Below the pieces are notes generated by a model that saw only the letters and a list, made by a program, of their open reading frames with translations, did not search any database and was not told the origin of the DNA. Positions 1 to 7,958 of a stretch of DNA of 11,316 nucleotides are shown here, in pieces. Where the stretch lies: assembly GCA_011800805.1 (NCBI GenBank), contig MPNW01000057.1:121138-132453 (forward strand), written 5' to 3'. Each line of letters opens with the position of its first letter. Positions within the stretch are counted from its first letter, which is position 1. A program made the position numbers and the translations under genes. This DNA comes from Hirudo medicinalis (taxonomy: Eukaryota; Annelida; Clitellata; Hirudinida; Hirudinidae).

Positions 1-2000
1 CTGACTTAGCTTCTTAAATAGCCAGTCAGGACAAAGGAGGATGTCCACAAAGGATGCGCGCCTGGTAAGTCATCGCTGATAGTGTTAGGATCAGCACGTG
101 ATTACGATGGATGTGCGATCCTACAATGTCCTTCAAGACTGGGCGGGTTAGTATAGAGCCAAAAACCTTCTAGCATTATTCAAGTCAACTTGAGATTTGC
201 TGTGACTCGCAAAGCTTCATATTTCCAAAACTCTTACAAATGCAAATATTGGTTAAATTAATTATCAGGGAGCAATGAGTTGAAGCATTTATTCCGAAGA
301 GCGTTAAAAGTTATCCAGGCTTTCCACTTTGAGGCAATCAAACACCAGAAACGTAATGACTATGTTCCTCTCCACTTTCAGAGCACTTGCAACATCCTCC
401 CTAATTCATTCTAAAAAACCATTTATAAAATAATGTCATATTTTCATGGTCATAAATGTTGCATTACTCTATTTATTGGTAAGGCCAAGTACAGGATCCT
501 TACATTTCATCAATAATTGCATGATTTGAGTTATTAGAAATCAAATGTTAGCGATGCTCGGTGAGTGATTAGTTGGAGCATGTGCTGTAATTTAAAGTGA
601 TTTCTCACATTAAGGATATAAATTGTATTCTCATTTGTGGAGTAATGGTTGTGGAAGACAATAAACAATTGCATGGAAGGAAGAGTGATGGGCTGTCAAA
701 ATGTCAGACACAACACGCCAACAAATAAATCACATGTTATGACTCCAAGTCGCCTCCTTAAAGATTCATGACTTTCCGATCAATTTCCTTGCGTTGCTAA
801 ATTGACTTTTCAATGCTTATGATGTTTTGACGATTGGATTTGCCAGCTTATCAATTTTTTAAAACAACTGCTTACATTTAAAATAAATTGTGATTTTTTG
901 GTCACTGAAGCGAACGAAAGTGTTTTAAGGAATGATTCTACGAAGATTTTGAAAATCACCAGCCAATTTACATTCAACTCGTGTTTATCGTGTTGTCTGC
1001 TGCTTCGACAGATGTTAGGAAAACTTTTACTTGAGCACAAAGCAAAACACACCCACATTTAAAATGGCTCCCAATAAGAAATCACATCTAATGTGGAATT
1101 TTCTATTTTCTAAAATAAATTCTTCTGAACTGCTATTTTTCAACCACGAACAAGTAAGCTCAACTAATAACAAAATGAAGGGAAAATTGTGTTCTAAGAA
1201 AACAAATAAAAATTCCTTGAAGGCACTGATACAAAATTCAGGTCCGAACAGATTTTTTATCATAATTCCAAAGTAACAATAAAAAGAATTAGACTGCCAA
1301 TAGGTTCTTAGATGTTTTTTGGTGGCAGAATCATGCAAGATACTTTAAACCCTTGTGGCTTAAAGGTTCATTCTCGATCATGAAGTGAAATGAATTTAAT
1401 GTTAAGAAAGTAATATTCTACTAATTATCGATTCACCAATAGTCTGCTAATCATCAGTTTAATAATATTCTCCCAATTATTAATAATGAGTATTCTTTGC
1501 TTCACTGTTTGTTACATATTTGTTTACGTATGCTGGTTGCCGACACCTTGCTACAATAAATATTCCAATTAAACTAGATGTCGTTATTGATTATGCGAAG
1601 TTTTGAACAATTCATGAAGATAAAGTTGAGACAACTTCTCATTTCAATCAGCCACAAACGTGGCATACTCGCTCGAAGAACTCCGCAATCGTATTACGTT
1701 CGAAATCATCGGATTTTCTACTTAGAAAATGTCTCCATACAGGTGCGTTCGTTCAATTGAGCTCGTTTTTACGCTTCAGTGATCTCGGCAATGCTTCATT
1801 TGTTACTTTGTTCCCCTTAATAAGAGCCTCATCAGGTCTCTTATCGAATGAGTAAAAAGTTCCGCTCATACACTCCTTCCATTCCTTGGAACGCACTCAA
1901 CGAACCGCGAACATTTCATGTGGACTCTCAAATGAAACAAACAAGTTGTAATCGACAATATTTTCCATCTCGATTCCCGAACGAACATGGGCCTGTCAGA
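1..2000. other. Non-coding stretch with no recognisable gene
   Basis: AT-rich DNA with only short open frames, none longer than about 103 codons, in all six frames. None shows a recognisable domain, a start context with a partner exon, or a transposon-protein signature. I saw no tRNA cloverleaf, rRNA segment, long direct repeat or terminal inverted repeat. It may be distal upstream DNA of the Ig-domain gene that begins at 2883, or an intron of a gene outside the window. Confidence 0.6.
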
Positions 2001-2010
2001 AATGTCTTTA

Positions 2011-2022
2011 TGCGCATGCGCG
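2011..2022. promoter_or_regulatory. Perfect NRF-1 / Ewg-type palindromic site
   Basis: The 12-mer TGCGCATGCGCG matches the known NRF-1 consensus YGCGCAYGCGCR at every position; insect Ewg binds a closely related site. It is a CpG-rich palindrome standing alone in AT-rich DNA, which makes a chance match less likely. Such sites usually sit close to transcription starts of broadly expressed genes. The nearest supported start codon is about 860 bp downstream on the same strand, so the target is unclear. Function is inferred from the motif only. Confidence 0.35.
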
Positions 2023-2290
2023 TGTCCTCTCTTCAGCCACAAGTGTTTCATTTGATTTTTGATCATCTCATTCGAATGCCTTGTGATGTGTCATGTTTTC
2101 ATCCAGGATTTCATGTCAGTATTCATTTTTATCTATTTGTTCACACCGATAATGTCTAAAATAAAGTGATGAGATAGTTATTTAATTTGATTCGCTTAAA
2201 TAATTGAAAAGCAATTACAGGAACGAATACATTTTGAAGTCGGAGGAGTAGAACATAAAATGAAATGGCATAATATCATTTAAGTCAGTT

Positions 2291-2330
2291 GAAGAAGATG
2301 GGGAGGAGGAGGAGGTTAAAAAGAAAGGAG
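2291..2330 (+). repeat. Polypurine tract with GGA repeats
   Basis: A nearly pure A/G run containing four consecutive GGA-type units, followed by A-rich sequence. It looks like a short GGA microsatellite within a purine stretch. No coding frame is associated. Confidence 0.5.
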
Positions 2331-2805
2331 CTTATCGATCGTGGGCTCTGTTCACGTCATAAGCAGTGATTTATTCCATCCGTTCGTCGGTAAGGAGTTG
2401 AGAGCTTAATTGATGGAGCCTTAAAGCTTCCTAACTGCGTCCAAGCTCTCCTAGCAGTTAATTATTTATTGTCCTTCTATCGATTCAACTTTTAGACCTC
2501 TTCCAAGATCATTTTGTAACGTTTTTATTGCGAGGATCTTTCATTTTCTGCGTTAGATTTTTGCTTCTAAATACTCATCTAATTTGCATTACATTTATTT
2601 CTTTGTTTATTCCGTTTAAGACGACATCCTCTCGAACCAAGAATGCCATCAAAAGCATCGTTTTTGAAAATCTTAACTTGCGAATAAAATTGACAATTTC
2701 TTCAGAATAAAAGAGTTAATTAGTGAATGGACGCTTCAATTTCTGGCCCGCTTTTTCTGCACGCAACTCCTGTAGCACCGGTGCAAGCTGCACGGACATG
2801 CGTTT

Positions 2806-2814
2806 TATTTAAAA
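2806..2814 (+). promoter_or_regulatory. Possible TATA-like element upstream of the Ig-domain gene
   Basis: TATTTAAAA lies about 77 bp before the proposed start codon at 2883, in an otherwise GC-richer patch (about 2755-2930). If used, transcription would begin near 2836-2842, giving a 5' leader of about 40-47 nt. A perfect 5-bp inverted repeat (GTGCA-AGC-TGCAC) sits at 2781-2793. I see no strong initiator element, so this is a position-based guess. Confidence 0.25.
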
Positions 2815-2844
2815 GGCACCACGGTACCACTCCACCGGACACGA

Positions 2845-2886
2845 ATGGAGTTGCACGCAGAGATGCCGGATAGCTCGGAGAAATGA
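2845..2886 (+). promoter_or_regulatory. Short upstream ORF whose stop overlaps the Ig-gene start
   Basis: A 13-codon ORF begins with ATG at 2845 and has a second in-frame ATG at 2863. It ends in TGA at 2884-2886, overlapping the proposed main ATG (2883-2885) as ATGA. If this lies in the 5' leader, translation of the main ORF would need leaky scanning or reinitiation at the overlap. The arrangement is seen directly; a regulatory role is inferred. It disappears if transcription starts downstream of 2863. Confidence 0.35.
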
Positions 2887-2931
2887 CGACACTCCGGGTT
2901 TATTTCTGGCTCCTCTTTAACTTGACTCCAG
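2883..2931 (+). other. Exon 1: signal-peptide exon of the Ig-domain gene
   Basis: ATG at 2883 has purine at -3 and encodes 16 residues with a hydrophobic core (VYFWLLFNL), ending in a phase-1 donor (G|GTAGCT). Joining to 3551 makes a GAG codon and continues straight into the first Ig domain without a stop. Exons this small that carry the secretion signal are common in this gene class. The 619-bp first intron contains a short CATCAT/GTCGTC tract and AT-rich repeats. Confidence 0.6.
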
Positions 2932-5463
2932 GTAGCTCATCATCACCGTCGTCGTCATCGTTATTCGGAGAAGGGAAAGGTAAGGCGATGGTAATAACGA
3001 TGATTTATTGAACTCGTTAAATATTTCTAAACATTTAAACATTTAAATGCTAATTATTGTTTAATTAAATTAAACATTTTTTTAACATTTACATTTAATT
3101 CGAAAGATCGTTTAAAATTATTCGTTGCTCGAGTCGTTCTTCGTCCAATAAATATATTAAATGTTCAATAATCCGTTTGATGGTCGATGTTCTTTAAAAG
3201 AGGATGCAATTCATTTGTCGGCTCCTAAAACTTCCTTCCATTGGCAACTTGTTACCAGGGATGGAACCTCTTTTGATGGCGTCTCCTTTCTTTTAATCTC
3301 TCGTTTAATCTCACCATTGAGATGAAAGTGATTGAAGTCGATGGCGAAACCATTGCTAGACTTTCATGCCGTTCTTAGCGAAAAGTAAATTATTGCCAAG
3401 GAGGCTGGTATTTCATCACGTGTGCAAAATCCAGCGATTAATATCTCAATATTCTGCTCATGTTGGTTCTAATCACGCAAACTGTGATAAAATATGAGAA
3501 AAGGAAGGATTGCCACAGCTTCGTTCAAACATCCCTTCTACTTCACTCAGAGGTGGGAATAACAATGGTGACCGGTGGAGAAGAGCTTGTCTTGAACAGG
3601 GGAGACTCCATGCAGCTTGGGTGCAGGTTCATTGTATCCGACATGAGCCACTTCAACCTTTTCGACAATCCAATCTCATGGAGGAAAGTGCAGCTGACCG
3701 AGGAATTTCAGATCAACATGATGAGCAACATCCTCGAACCTTTTGCCCATCTTCTCAGATTCAGCGTCCTCTATCACTTTGCCAACTTCACTCATCACTT
3801 CACTCTGCTCGTTAACAGTTTGTAAACATTCTTTTCAATTAGCAGGCCCTAGTAAGAATGAAAACTTTAAAAAATAAATTTCTATTCCCTGAAAGATGTC
3901 AGTGTAGAAGATAGTGCTAATTACACCTGCGTAATACAAGGTCCGAGAAATTCCATGTTGGCTTCTACCGAGCATCGAGTGTCAGTGAGAGGTGAGCTTT
4001 TTGGAGAACAATTTTATCGGTTTTAGTTAAGTTTCGTTAGCTCTAAAAATAATTTACAAATATAAAATATTGCAACAAATAAATATATTATTTAAGAAAA
4101 AACATAAACGAATAATCCACAAAATTTTTAAAAGATATAAATATATGAAACTAAATTAGGTTTGAAAGTAGAGCAATACTTTTTTCTTTTAGATTTAATA
4201 GTTTTACAAATAATAAATAAAAACGCACTTCTACATTGAAGCCGTCTCCGAAAGTTAAGCAATTTAATGAAAATCTAAATAACAGATCAGGTGTCTAGAG
4301 TGGATCTATCCTTAGATTCTAAGAGTTCGTCTCTCAACCTGACCATGCATCAGTCTTTACAATCTGCATTCCTGCCCGTGCAGGTGACCTTAACACCTTC
4401 TTTTGAGCACAAACCACAGAGCAATCTCGAAGAAACAGCGGCAAAGAGTTCGCCTTCTGCCTTCTATTTCCATGAAAACCGAATAGCAACTGGAATAACC
4501 TGCATCTCGTACGGAGGCTATCCAGCTCCGACAATGTCTGTCCTTTTGGGCTCCAGAAACGTAACTCAGCACTTTCTTCCAATCTCAGTGAAACTTCAAA
4601 TGCAAGGAGACCGTGGATTTCGCCGTTTCACCTTCAAATCAAATCTCGTCTCCGAGTCTCTGATCATCAGATCGTCAGACGACGGACAACCACTGACGTG
4701 CCAAGCTTCGGTGCGGGGACTCGATGCAGTGCGTGTTGTAAAAATAATCCATGTCAGATGTTAGTCAAAATGCTCGCTCTTATCAGTCAGAAACAGCTTC
4801 CATTCGAGATGTTGTAAAATTGTTGTCATAGAAATCATGTTGTGTGCAGATGGTCCAGTGATCAAGTGCCAGAACACTTTGGCAGACCTTGGAGAGATGA
4901 ACGTCCATCTTCGCTGCGAAGTCAAAGCCAAGCCAGAAGTGACTTCACTGTTTTGGGTGGTGGATGTAAACAAGACAGCCATCAGCGGAAGTCGTTCGGA
5001 GGATGAATTCTGGAACTTAGTGAGGGTGAGGAAAAGCACGAGGCACATTACTCGATAACATGCGAACTTGTCCTCCATTCAGGTGAAAGAGGATGGTAGC
5101 TTGAATGTTCAGTTGCACATAAAGAAGGTCTTTGAACGACACTTCAGAAACTACGTCCTTGTTGCGGAAAATGCCATTTCGGTGCAAACAAGGAGCGTAA
5201 ATCTTTTACAAAGTAACGATCCCCAAGTGACTACACCTCAAGATAATAATTTGATTTTTTTTTTTTTAATTTCAGGACCAAACCAACACCTTTCGAGCAC
5301 GCTAATCACTACGGAAAAGATATGGAACTTTCCGAAAGTGCAAAATTATTTTTTGAGGCATTTTGCAAGAAATGTAGCAGACTCGCTGATTGGTTCACTC
5401 ATAATGTTTTTAGTTTGTGGAATTACAATTCTTTGTAATGGTCACATGAACAATTATGCGTGA
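2883..5463 (+). CDS. Cell-surface protein with signal peptide, three Ig-like domains and a C-terminal membrane segment (7 exons)
   Basis: Proposed exons are 2883-2931, 3551-3817, 3896-3991, 4286-4759, 4850-5025 (or to 5019), 5083-5212 and 5276-5463, giving about 459 residues. All introns are GT-AG. Five are phase 1 and the fifth is phase 0, the usual pattern for Ig-superfamily genes. Residues 1-17 form a hydrophobic signal-peptide-like start. Ig1 spans about 18-135, with Cys41, Trp60 and a DSANYTC motif (Cys117). Ig2 spans about 195-292, with Cys210 and DDG...LTC (Cys276). Ig3 spans about 297-395, with Cys318 and Trp331. Residues 434-451 are hydrophobic, followed by eight polar residues, so a single-pass anchor is likely; a GPI signal is less likely. 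Sequons occur at NFT, NYT, NLT, NVT and NKT. Adhesion, receptor or recognition roles are plausible but the partner is unknown. The Ig1 and Ig2 wording recalls unnamed arthropod Ig proteins, from memory. Exon 1 is the least certain: an unspliced ATG at 3460 is open into exon 2 but lacks a good signal peptide. Confidence 0.82.
3028..3100 (+). repeat. AT-rich cluster of ACATTT units within intron 1
   Basis: Five copies of ACATTT (starting at 3031, 3039, 3074, 3085 and 3091) occur in about 66 bp, mixed with TTAATTAAA. It is probably low-complexity intronic sequence and no function is visible. Confidence 0.4.
5020..5082 (+). other. Micro-intron with two in-frame donor sites six bases apart
   Basis: The phase-0 intron between exons 5 and 6 of the Ig-domain gene can use GTGAGG at 5020 or GTGAGG at 5026. 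Both join in frame to the acceptor ATTCAG at 5082. The resulting intron is 63 or 57 bp and the product differs by a Val-Arg pair at the end of a strand in Ig3. The intron is needed because reading through it meets TAA at 5056-5058. Confidence 0.7.
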
Positions 5464-5544
5464 GAAGTTTTACTGTTGACATCGAAATCGTTCTTATGGC
5501 CTTGTGAATTTTTAAATAACATTTCCCCTATATTTGATTTAATC

Positions 5545-5550
5545 AATAAA
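5545..5550 (+). terminator. Canonical polyadenylation signal of the Ig-domain gene
   Basis: AATAAA lies 82 nt after the TGA stop at 5461-5463 and is followed by GT-rich sequence around 5568-5602. It would give a very short 3' UTR, in keeping with the compact introns. Assigned by position and motif. Confidence 0.55.
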
Positions 5551-5717
5551 TATTCACTAGATTACTAATGTGATTTAACATAACATAACAATTGTTTGTA
5601 GTGGTTAAGAAGACCGAGATCTGTGTAATAACTACTCGAAGTGTTTTAACACTTCTTTCTTTTAGTAAATTTCCATTAGCTTATCTAATTAAAATGACTT
5701 TTGCATTCCTGGGCTTA

Positions 5718-6075
5718 TGACTTATAGAGCCACAAAATGGTATTTTCGTTTATATTTACCACACTTCGGGGTGTGTGTTCATACCATTTGTTGGGAACTT
5801 CATAACCAAGCTCACGGCATACTACCCAATGAACATAGCTGGCCACCCTGTTATGTCGGTGCAAATATTCAGTTGATGCCAGCATCGTGCAACCTGCCGT
5901 TAAGTGACTTACGGTTTCTTGGACTTTGCCACAGACTCTGCAATTGCCATCGATCTGCTTCTTTAAGGTCTTACGTTTATGGTATCTGATATTGAGTGTC
6001 TGGACCCGGAGCTGCCATGATCAAGCTTTCAGTTTCACCTTTGAGCCCTGCACTTCCTAACCAAGTACAACTTGC
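5718..6075 (-). mobile_element. Decayed retroelement reverse-transcriptase C-terminal fragment (relic A)
   Basis: Read on the minus strand, 6075 to 5982 gives a piece containing WLGSAGLKGETESLIMAA. A frameshift at about 5970-5985 follows. Then comes a C-x2-C...H...C knuckle (Cys codons at 5940-5942, 5931-5933 and 5889-5891; His at 5904-5906), then RHNRVASYVHW and, further on, NKWYEH and ILW before a stop at 5715-5717. This series is the characteristic tail of a non-LTR-type RT ORF family widespread in aquatic invertebrates, recognised from memory. The copy has lost its catalytic RT domain and its end, and carries a frameshift, so it is a dead fragment. Its upstream edge is cut by the adjoining microsatellite. 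Confidence 0.75.
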
Positions 6076-6078
6076 TTC

Positions 6079-6128
6079 TTTATTATTTATTATTATAATT
6101 ATTATTAGTATTATTATTGTTATTATTG

Positions 6129-6160
<32 letters not shown>

Positions 6161-6222
6161 GTTATTATTATTATTATTGTTGTTGTTGTTGTTGTTGTTG
6201 TCGTCGTCGTCGTCGTCGTTAT
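6079..6222 (+). repeat. Compound trinucleotide microsatellite (TTA, TTG, TCG)
   Basis: About 140 bp of trinucleotide repeat runs in order: imperfect TTA/ATT units with scattered TTG, then a pure TTG block from about 6177, then a TCG block to about 6219. Each block differs from the previous unit by one substitution. The long Ile/Val or Thr open frames here are artefacts of the repeat. It directly adjoins the 5' (minus-strand) edge of relic A. Confidence 0.95.
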
Positions 6223-6228
6223 TTCATA

Positions 6229-6236
6229 TGACGTCA
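6229..6236. promoter_or_regulatory. Perfect CRE palindrome (TGACGTCA)
   Basis: An exact cAMP-response-element palindrome lies just after the microsatellite. No gene starts within 1.7 kb downstream, so a regulatory role is unproven and chance is possible. Confidence 0.2.
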
Positions 6237-6239
6237 TTC

Positions 6240-7020
6240 ACAAATGAATTCTTATTAAAAATTTCTAAGCGAGAAATATCTCTCTCTTTTTAGAGTTAGG
6301 GTTGCAACTTCTCTTATATTTTATTTCGAATGGTTATTTGGTTTATATTTTTGAACTGTTTTAGATGTTTACAAATATGAGATGGTGGATTTTTTTCAAT
6401 TACTCTTTCATTCGCACTTTATTCGAAGAACGAATCTTTTAACAGGTAGTTTCTAAACAGGCCTAAGATGTTTGGACGCGCATCCTGTTATCCTCACGAT
6501 AGAGATAATAGTCTAACACAATTTTATGAAGTCGAAGTCTGGAGATCATGAACTCTTTTCCTCTTTGAAAACAGTGGAATTTCGAATTCTCTGATTGTGT
6601 TTGACTGCATGATCAGTTTTTAATATTTGGAGAACCAAAGAAAAAGACTGGTGGTAATTTTTAAGAGCCTCAACTTTCTATTTTGTTTACTCCTACTTCA
6701 TAATGCCCAATTAAGTATCAAAAAACACATTTAGGGCAATGCGGGACGCATATAAGCTTAAGGAATCTGTTTGGCTCTCTCCGGTAAGTGGCTTGCTGGT
6801 CACGCAACTGTTGAAGCTTACCTATTTTTAGGGGACTATTATAGTATATATTATAGGTTGGAGGCAGAATTTTGAAAATTCGATTTTAATTGTTATTCGG
6901 GCAACAAGTGTATGCAAACTAAACAAACTAAAGTTTGATGGTTTTTCTGAGCATGCGGTTTGTACTAGAGTCTAAGTAAGCTAGCATAAATTATTATAAC
7001 CAACAAATTAGCAAGCAACC
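6240..7020. other. Intergenic stretch without recognisable content
   Basis: AT-rich DNA between the microsatellite and the plus-strand retroelement. I see no coding frame, RNA gene or clear repeat boundary. Upstream parts of relic A were looked for on the minus strand and not found, so that copy probably did not continue beyond the microsatellite. Confidence 0.5.
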
Positions 7021-7021
7021 T

Positions 7022-7545
7022 ATAGCAAGCAGCTTCATAACGAACATTGAACGTATCCAAAAATTTTTCACAACAACCATTCCAGGATTGCGAACTCTAC
7101 CTTACAGGAGCAGACTTTAGAAACTCGGACTCCAAGACCCTCGAAGATCGTCGCCTCATCCACGATTTATGACTCTGCTACAAAATAGTACACAACTTCA
7201 TTCACTGCATCATTCCGGAATTCTCCGTTTTCATATCATCTCGCACACGTGGTCATACCCTCTGTCTAAGCCAAGAAAAATGCTCCACTACTCACAGGTT
7301 CCATTTCTTCGTCAATCGAATCATGAAATCCTGGAACTATCTGCCCCCAGATATCATCAGCTCGTCGACCCATACTAGATTCCAAGCTTGCTTATCTACC
7401 ATCGATCTCAACGAATATCTAACAATTAAATGATTTCAAGTTTTTTTTGTAACACTCTTTATCTATAAACTACAATTCGCGTTAGAGGTCATTCGTGACC
7501 CTCTTTTCGGTTGAAATGATAATAATAATAATAATAATAATAATA
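7022..7545 (+). mobile_element. 5'-truncated CR1/L2/Jockey-like non-LTR retrotransposon, 3' end
   Basis: The end of an RT ORF is readable. 7043-7117 (codons starting at position 2 mod 3) gives NIERIQKFFTTTIPGLRTLP, with a TAG at 7118. After a one-base shift in the CCC at 7138-7140, the frame with codons at 0 mod 3 gives LCYKIVHNF, SRTRGHTL, FFVNRIMKSWNYLPPDI and a terminal TGA at 7431-7433. The ERVQ...IPGLR, RTRGH and NRVV..WN.LP pattern is the known C-terminus of CR1/Jockey-group reverse transcriptases. A 3' UTR of about 85 nt follows with a hairpin, then an AAT-repeat tail (about 7516-7549). One internal TAG, one internal TGA (7170-7172) and the frameshift make it non-autonomous debris. The 5' end near 7022 is a typical truncation, and only about the last 130 codons remain. 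Confidence 0.85.
7484..7504 (+). other. 3'-UTR stem-loop with TTCG loop in the retroelement
   Basis: AGAGGTCA (7484-7491) pairs with TGACC-C-TCT (7496-7504) around a TTCG tetraloop, with one bulged C at 7501. It sits about 10 nt before the AAT-repeat tail. CR1/L2-type elements often carry a 3' hairpin that their reverse transcriptase recognises before priming, so this is probably that signal. The structure is seen in the sequence; the role is inferred from the family. Confidence 0.6.
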
Positions 7546-7549
7546 ATAG
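7519..7549 (+). repeat. (AAT)n tail
   Basis: About ten AAT/ATA units form the 3' end of the plus-strand retroelement. CR1/L2 elements typically end in such short tandem repeats rather than poly(A). The same run also forms the left edge of the next repeat fragment. Confidence 0.9.
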
Positions 7550-7605
7550 TTAATTTATAATGCGCCATTTACATAGCGTCAGAGGCGCCTAAAATAAAAT
7601 ACATA
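7550..7605. repeat. Interspersed-repeat fragment with GCGCC/GGCGC arms
   Basis: After the AAT run comes TTTATAATGCGCC, then GGCGCC about 20 bp later: inverted GCGCC...GGCGC arms in otherwise AT-rich DNA. The arrangement (AAT)n-TTTATA-GCGCC...GGCGC resembles short dispersed repeats I recall from marine invertebrate genomes. The full element and its class cannot be determined from one copy. Confidence 0.4.
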
Positions 7606-7860
7606 AAAAATAGCTCCGAAATACTTTTTATTCAGCTCAAATTTTACCCTGAGATAATTTTATTTTTAAAGAAATTATTATAAGTTAATTGGTTGAGTTA
7701 ATTACAATAGCTTTTGTTTCTAAGGTTTCCCGTATTTCTCAGGTGATTCAAGTTTGAGTTCTGTTTATAGCATTCGGATTTTTGCTGGTTTGATTTGTGA
7801 TGGTGGGCCCTAATTTCCAATCAACTAAGGATCAAGTGAATATATTTTATTTATTTGATT

Positions 7861-7929
7861 ATGCTGCGAAGAGTATTTAGGAAATTCCTTCAATTTTTAA
7901 GAAATACAAATATGACAGTGCTGCTGTGA
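7861..7929 (+). promoter_or_regulatory. Short upstream ORF before the PLD3-like gene, or part of an upstream intron
   Basis: An ATG at 7861 opens a 22-codon frame ending in TGA at 7927-7929, 29 bp before the proposed PLD start at 7959 and in another frame. If this DNA is 5' UTR, the uORF could lower translation of the main ORF. Alternatively, TTTTTAAG at 7894-7901 is an acceptor and an exon begins at 7902. That gives a coding-like cytoplasmic tail (KYKYDSAAVNQNEAETNKG) in frame with the PLD ORF and needs an unseen upstream exon. The in-frame stop at 7878 rules out simple extension. Confidence 0.35.
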
Positions 7930-7958
7930 ACCAAAATGAAGCGGAGACAAATAAGGGC

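Noticed and set aside
1027..1338. 103-codon open frame on the minus strand, with an 81-codon frame opposite
   Set aside because: AT-rich, no domain or family resemblance, no supporting splice partners. Open frames of this length are expected by chance here.
1848..2159. 103-codon plus-strand frame followed by an AATAAA-like sequence
   Set aside because: It starts with ATG, but the composition (many His, Phe, Ser) looks like translated non-coding DNA. No homologous phrase is recognised and a 66-codon frame overlaps it on the other strand. Kept only as a remote possibility.
2432..2460. 7-bp inverted repeat TAACTGC...GCAGTTA with a 15-nt loop
   Set aside because: Short arms, long loop, no T-run or gene end nearby. 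Expected by chance in a window this size.
3460..3550. ATG at 3460 as the start of the Ig-domain protein without exon 1
   Set aside because: The frame is open into exon 2, but the first 30 residues are polar and charged and lack a good signal peptide. A TTCACTCAG acceptor at 3550 and a phase-matched signal exon at 2883 explain the gene better.
5977..6247. Long poly-Thr/Ile and poly-Ile/Val open frames on both strands
   Set aside because: Produced by the trinucleotide microsatellite. Only the non-repeat end of the minus-strand frame is meaningful, as part of relic A.
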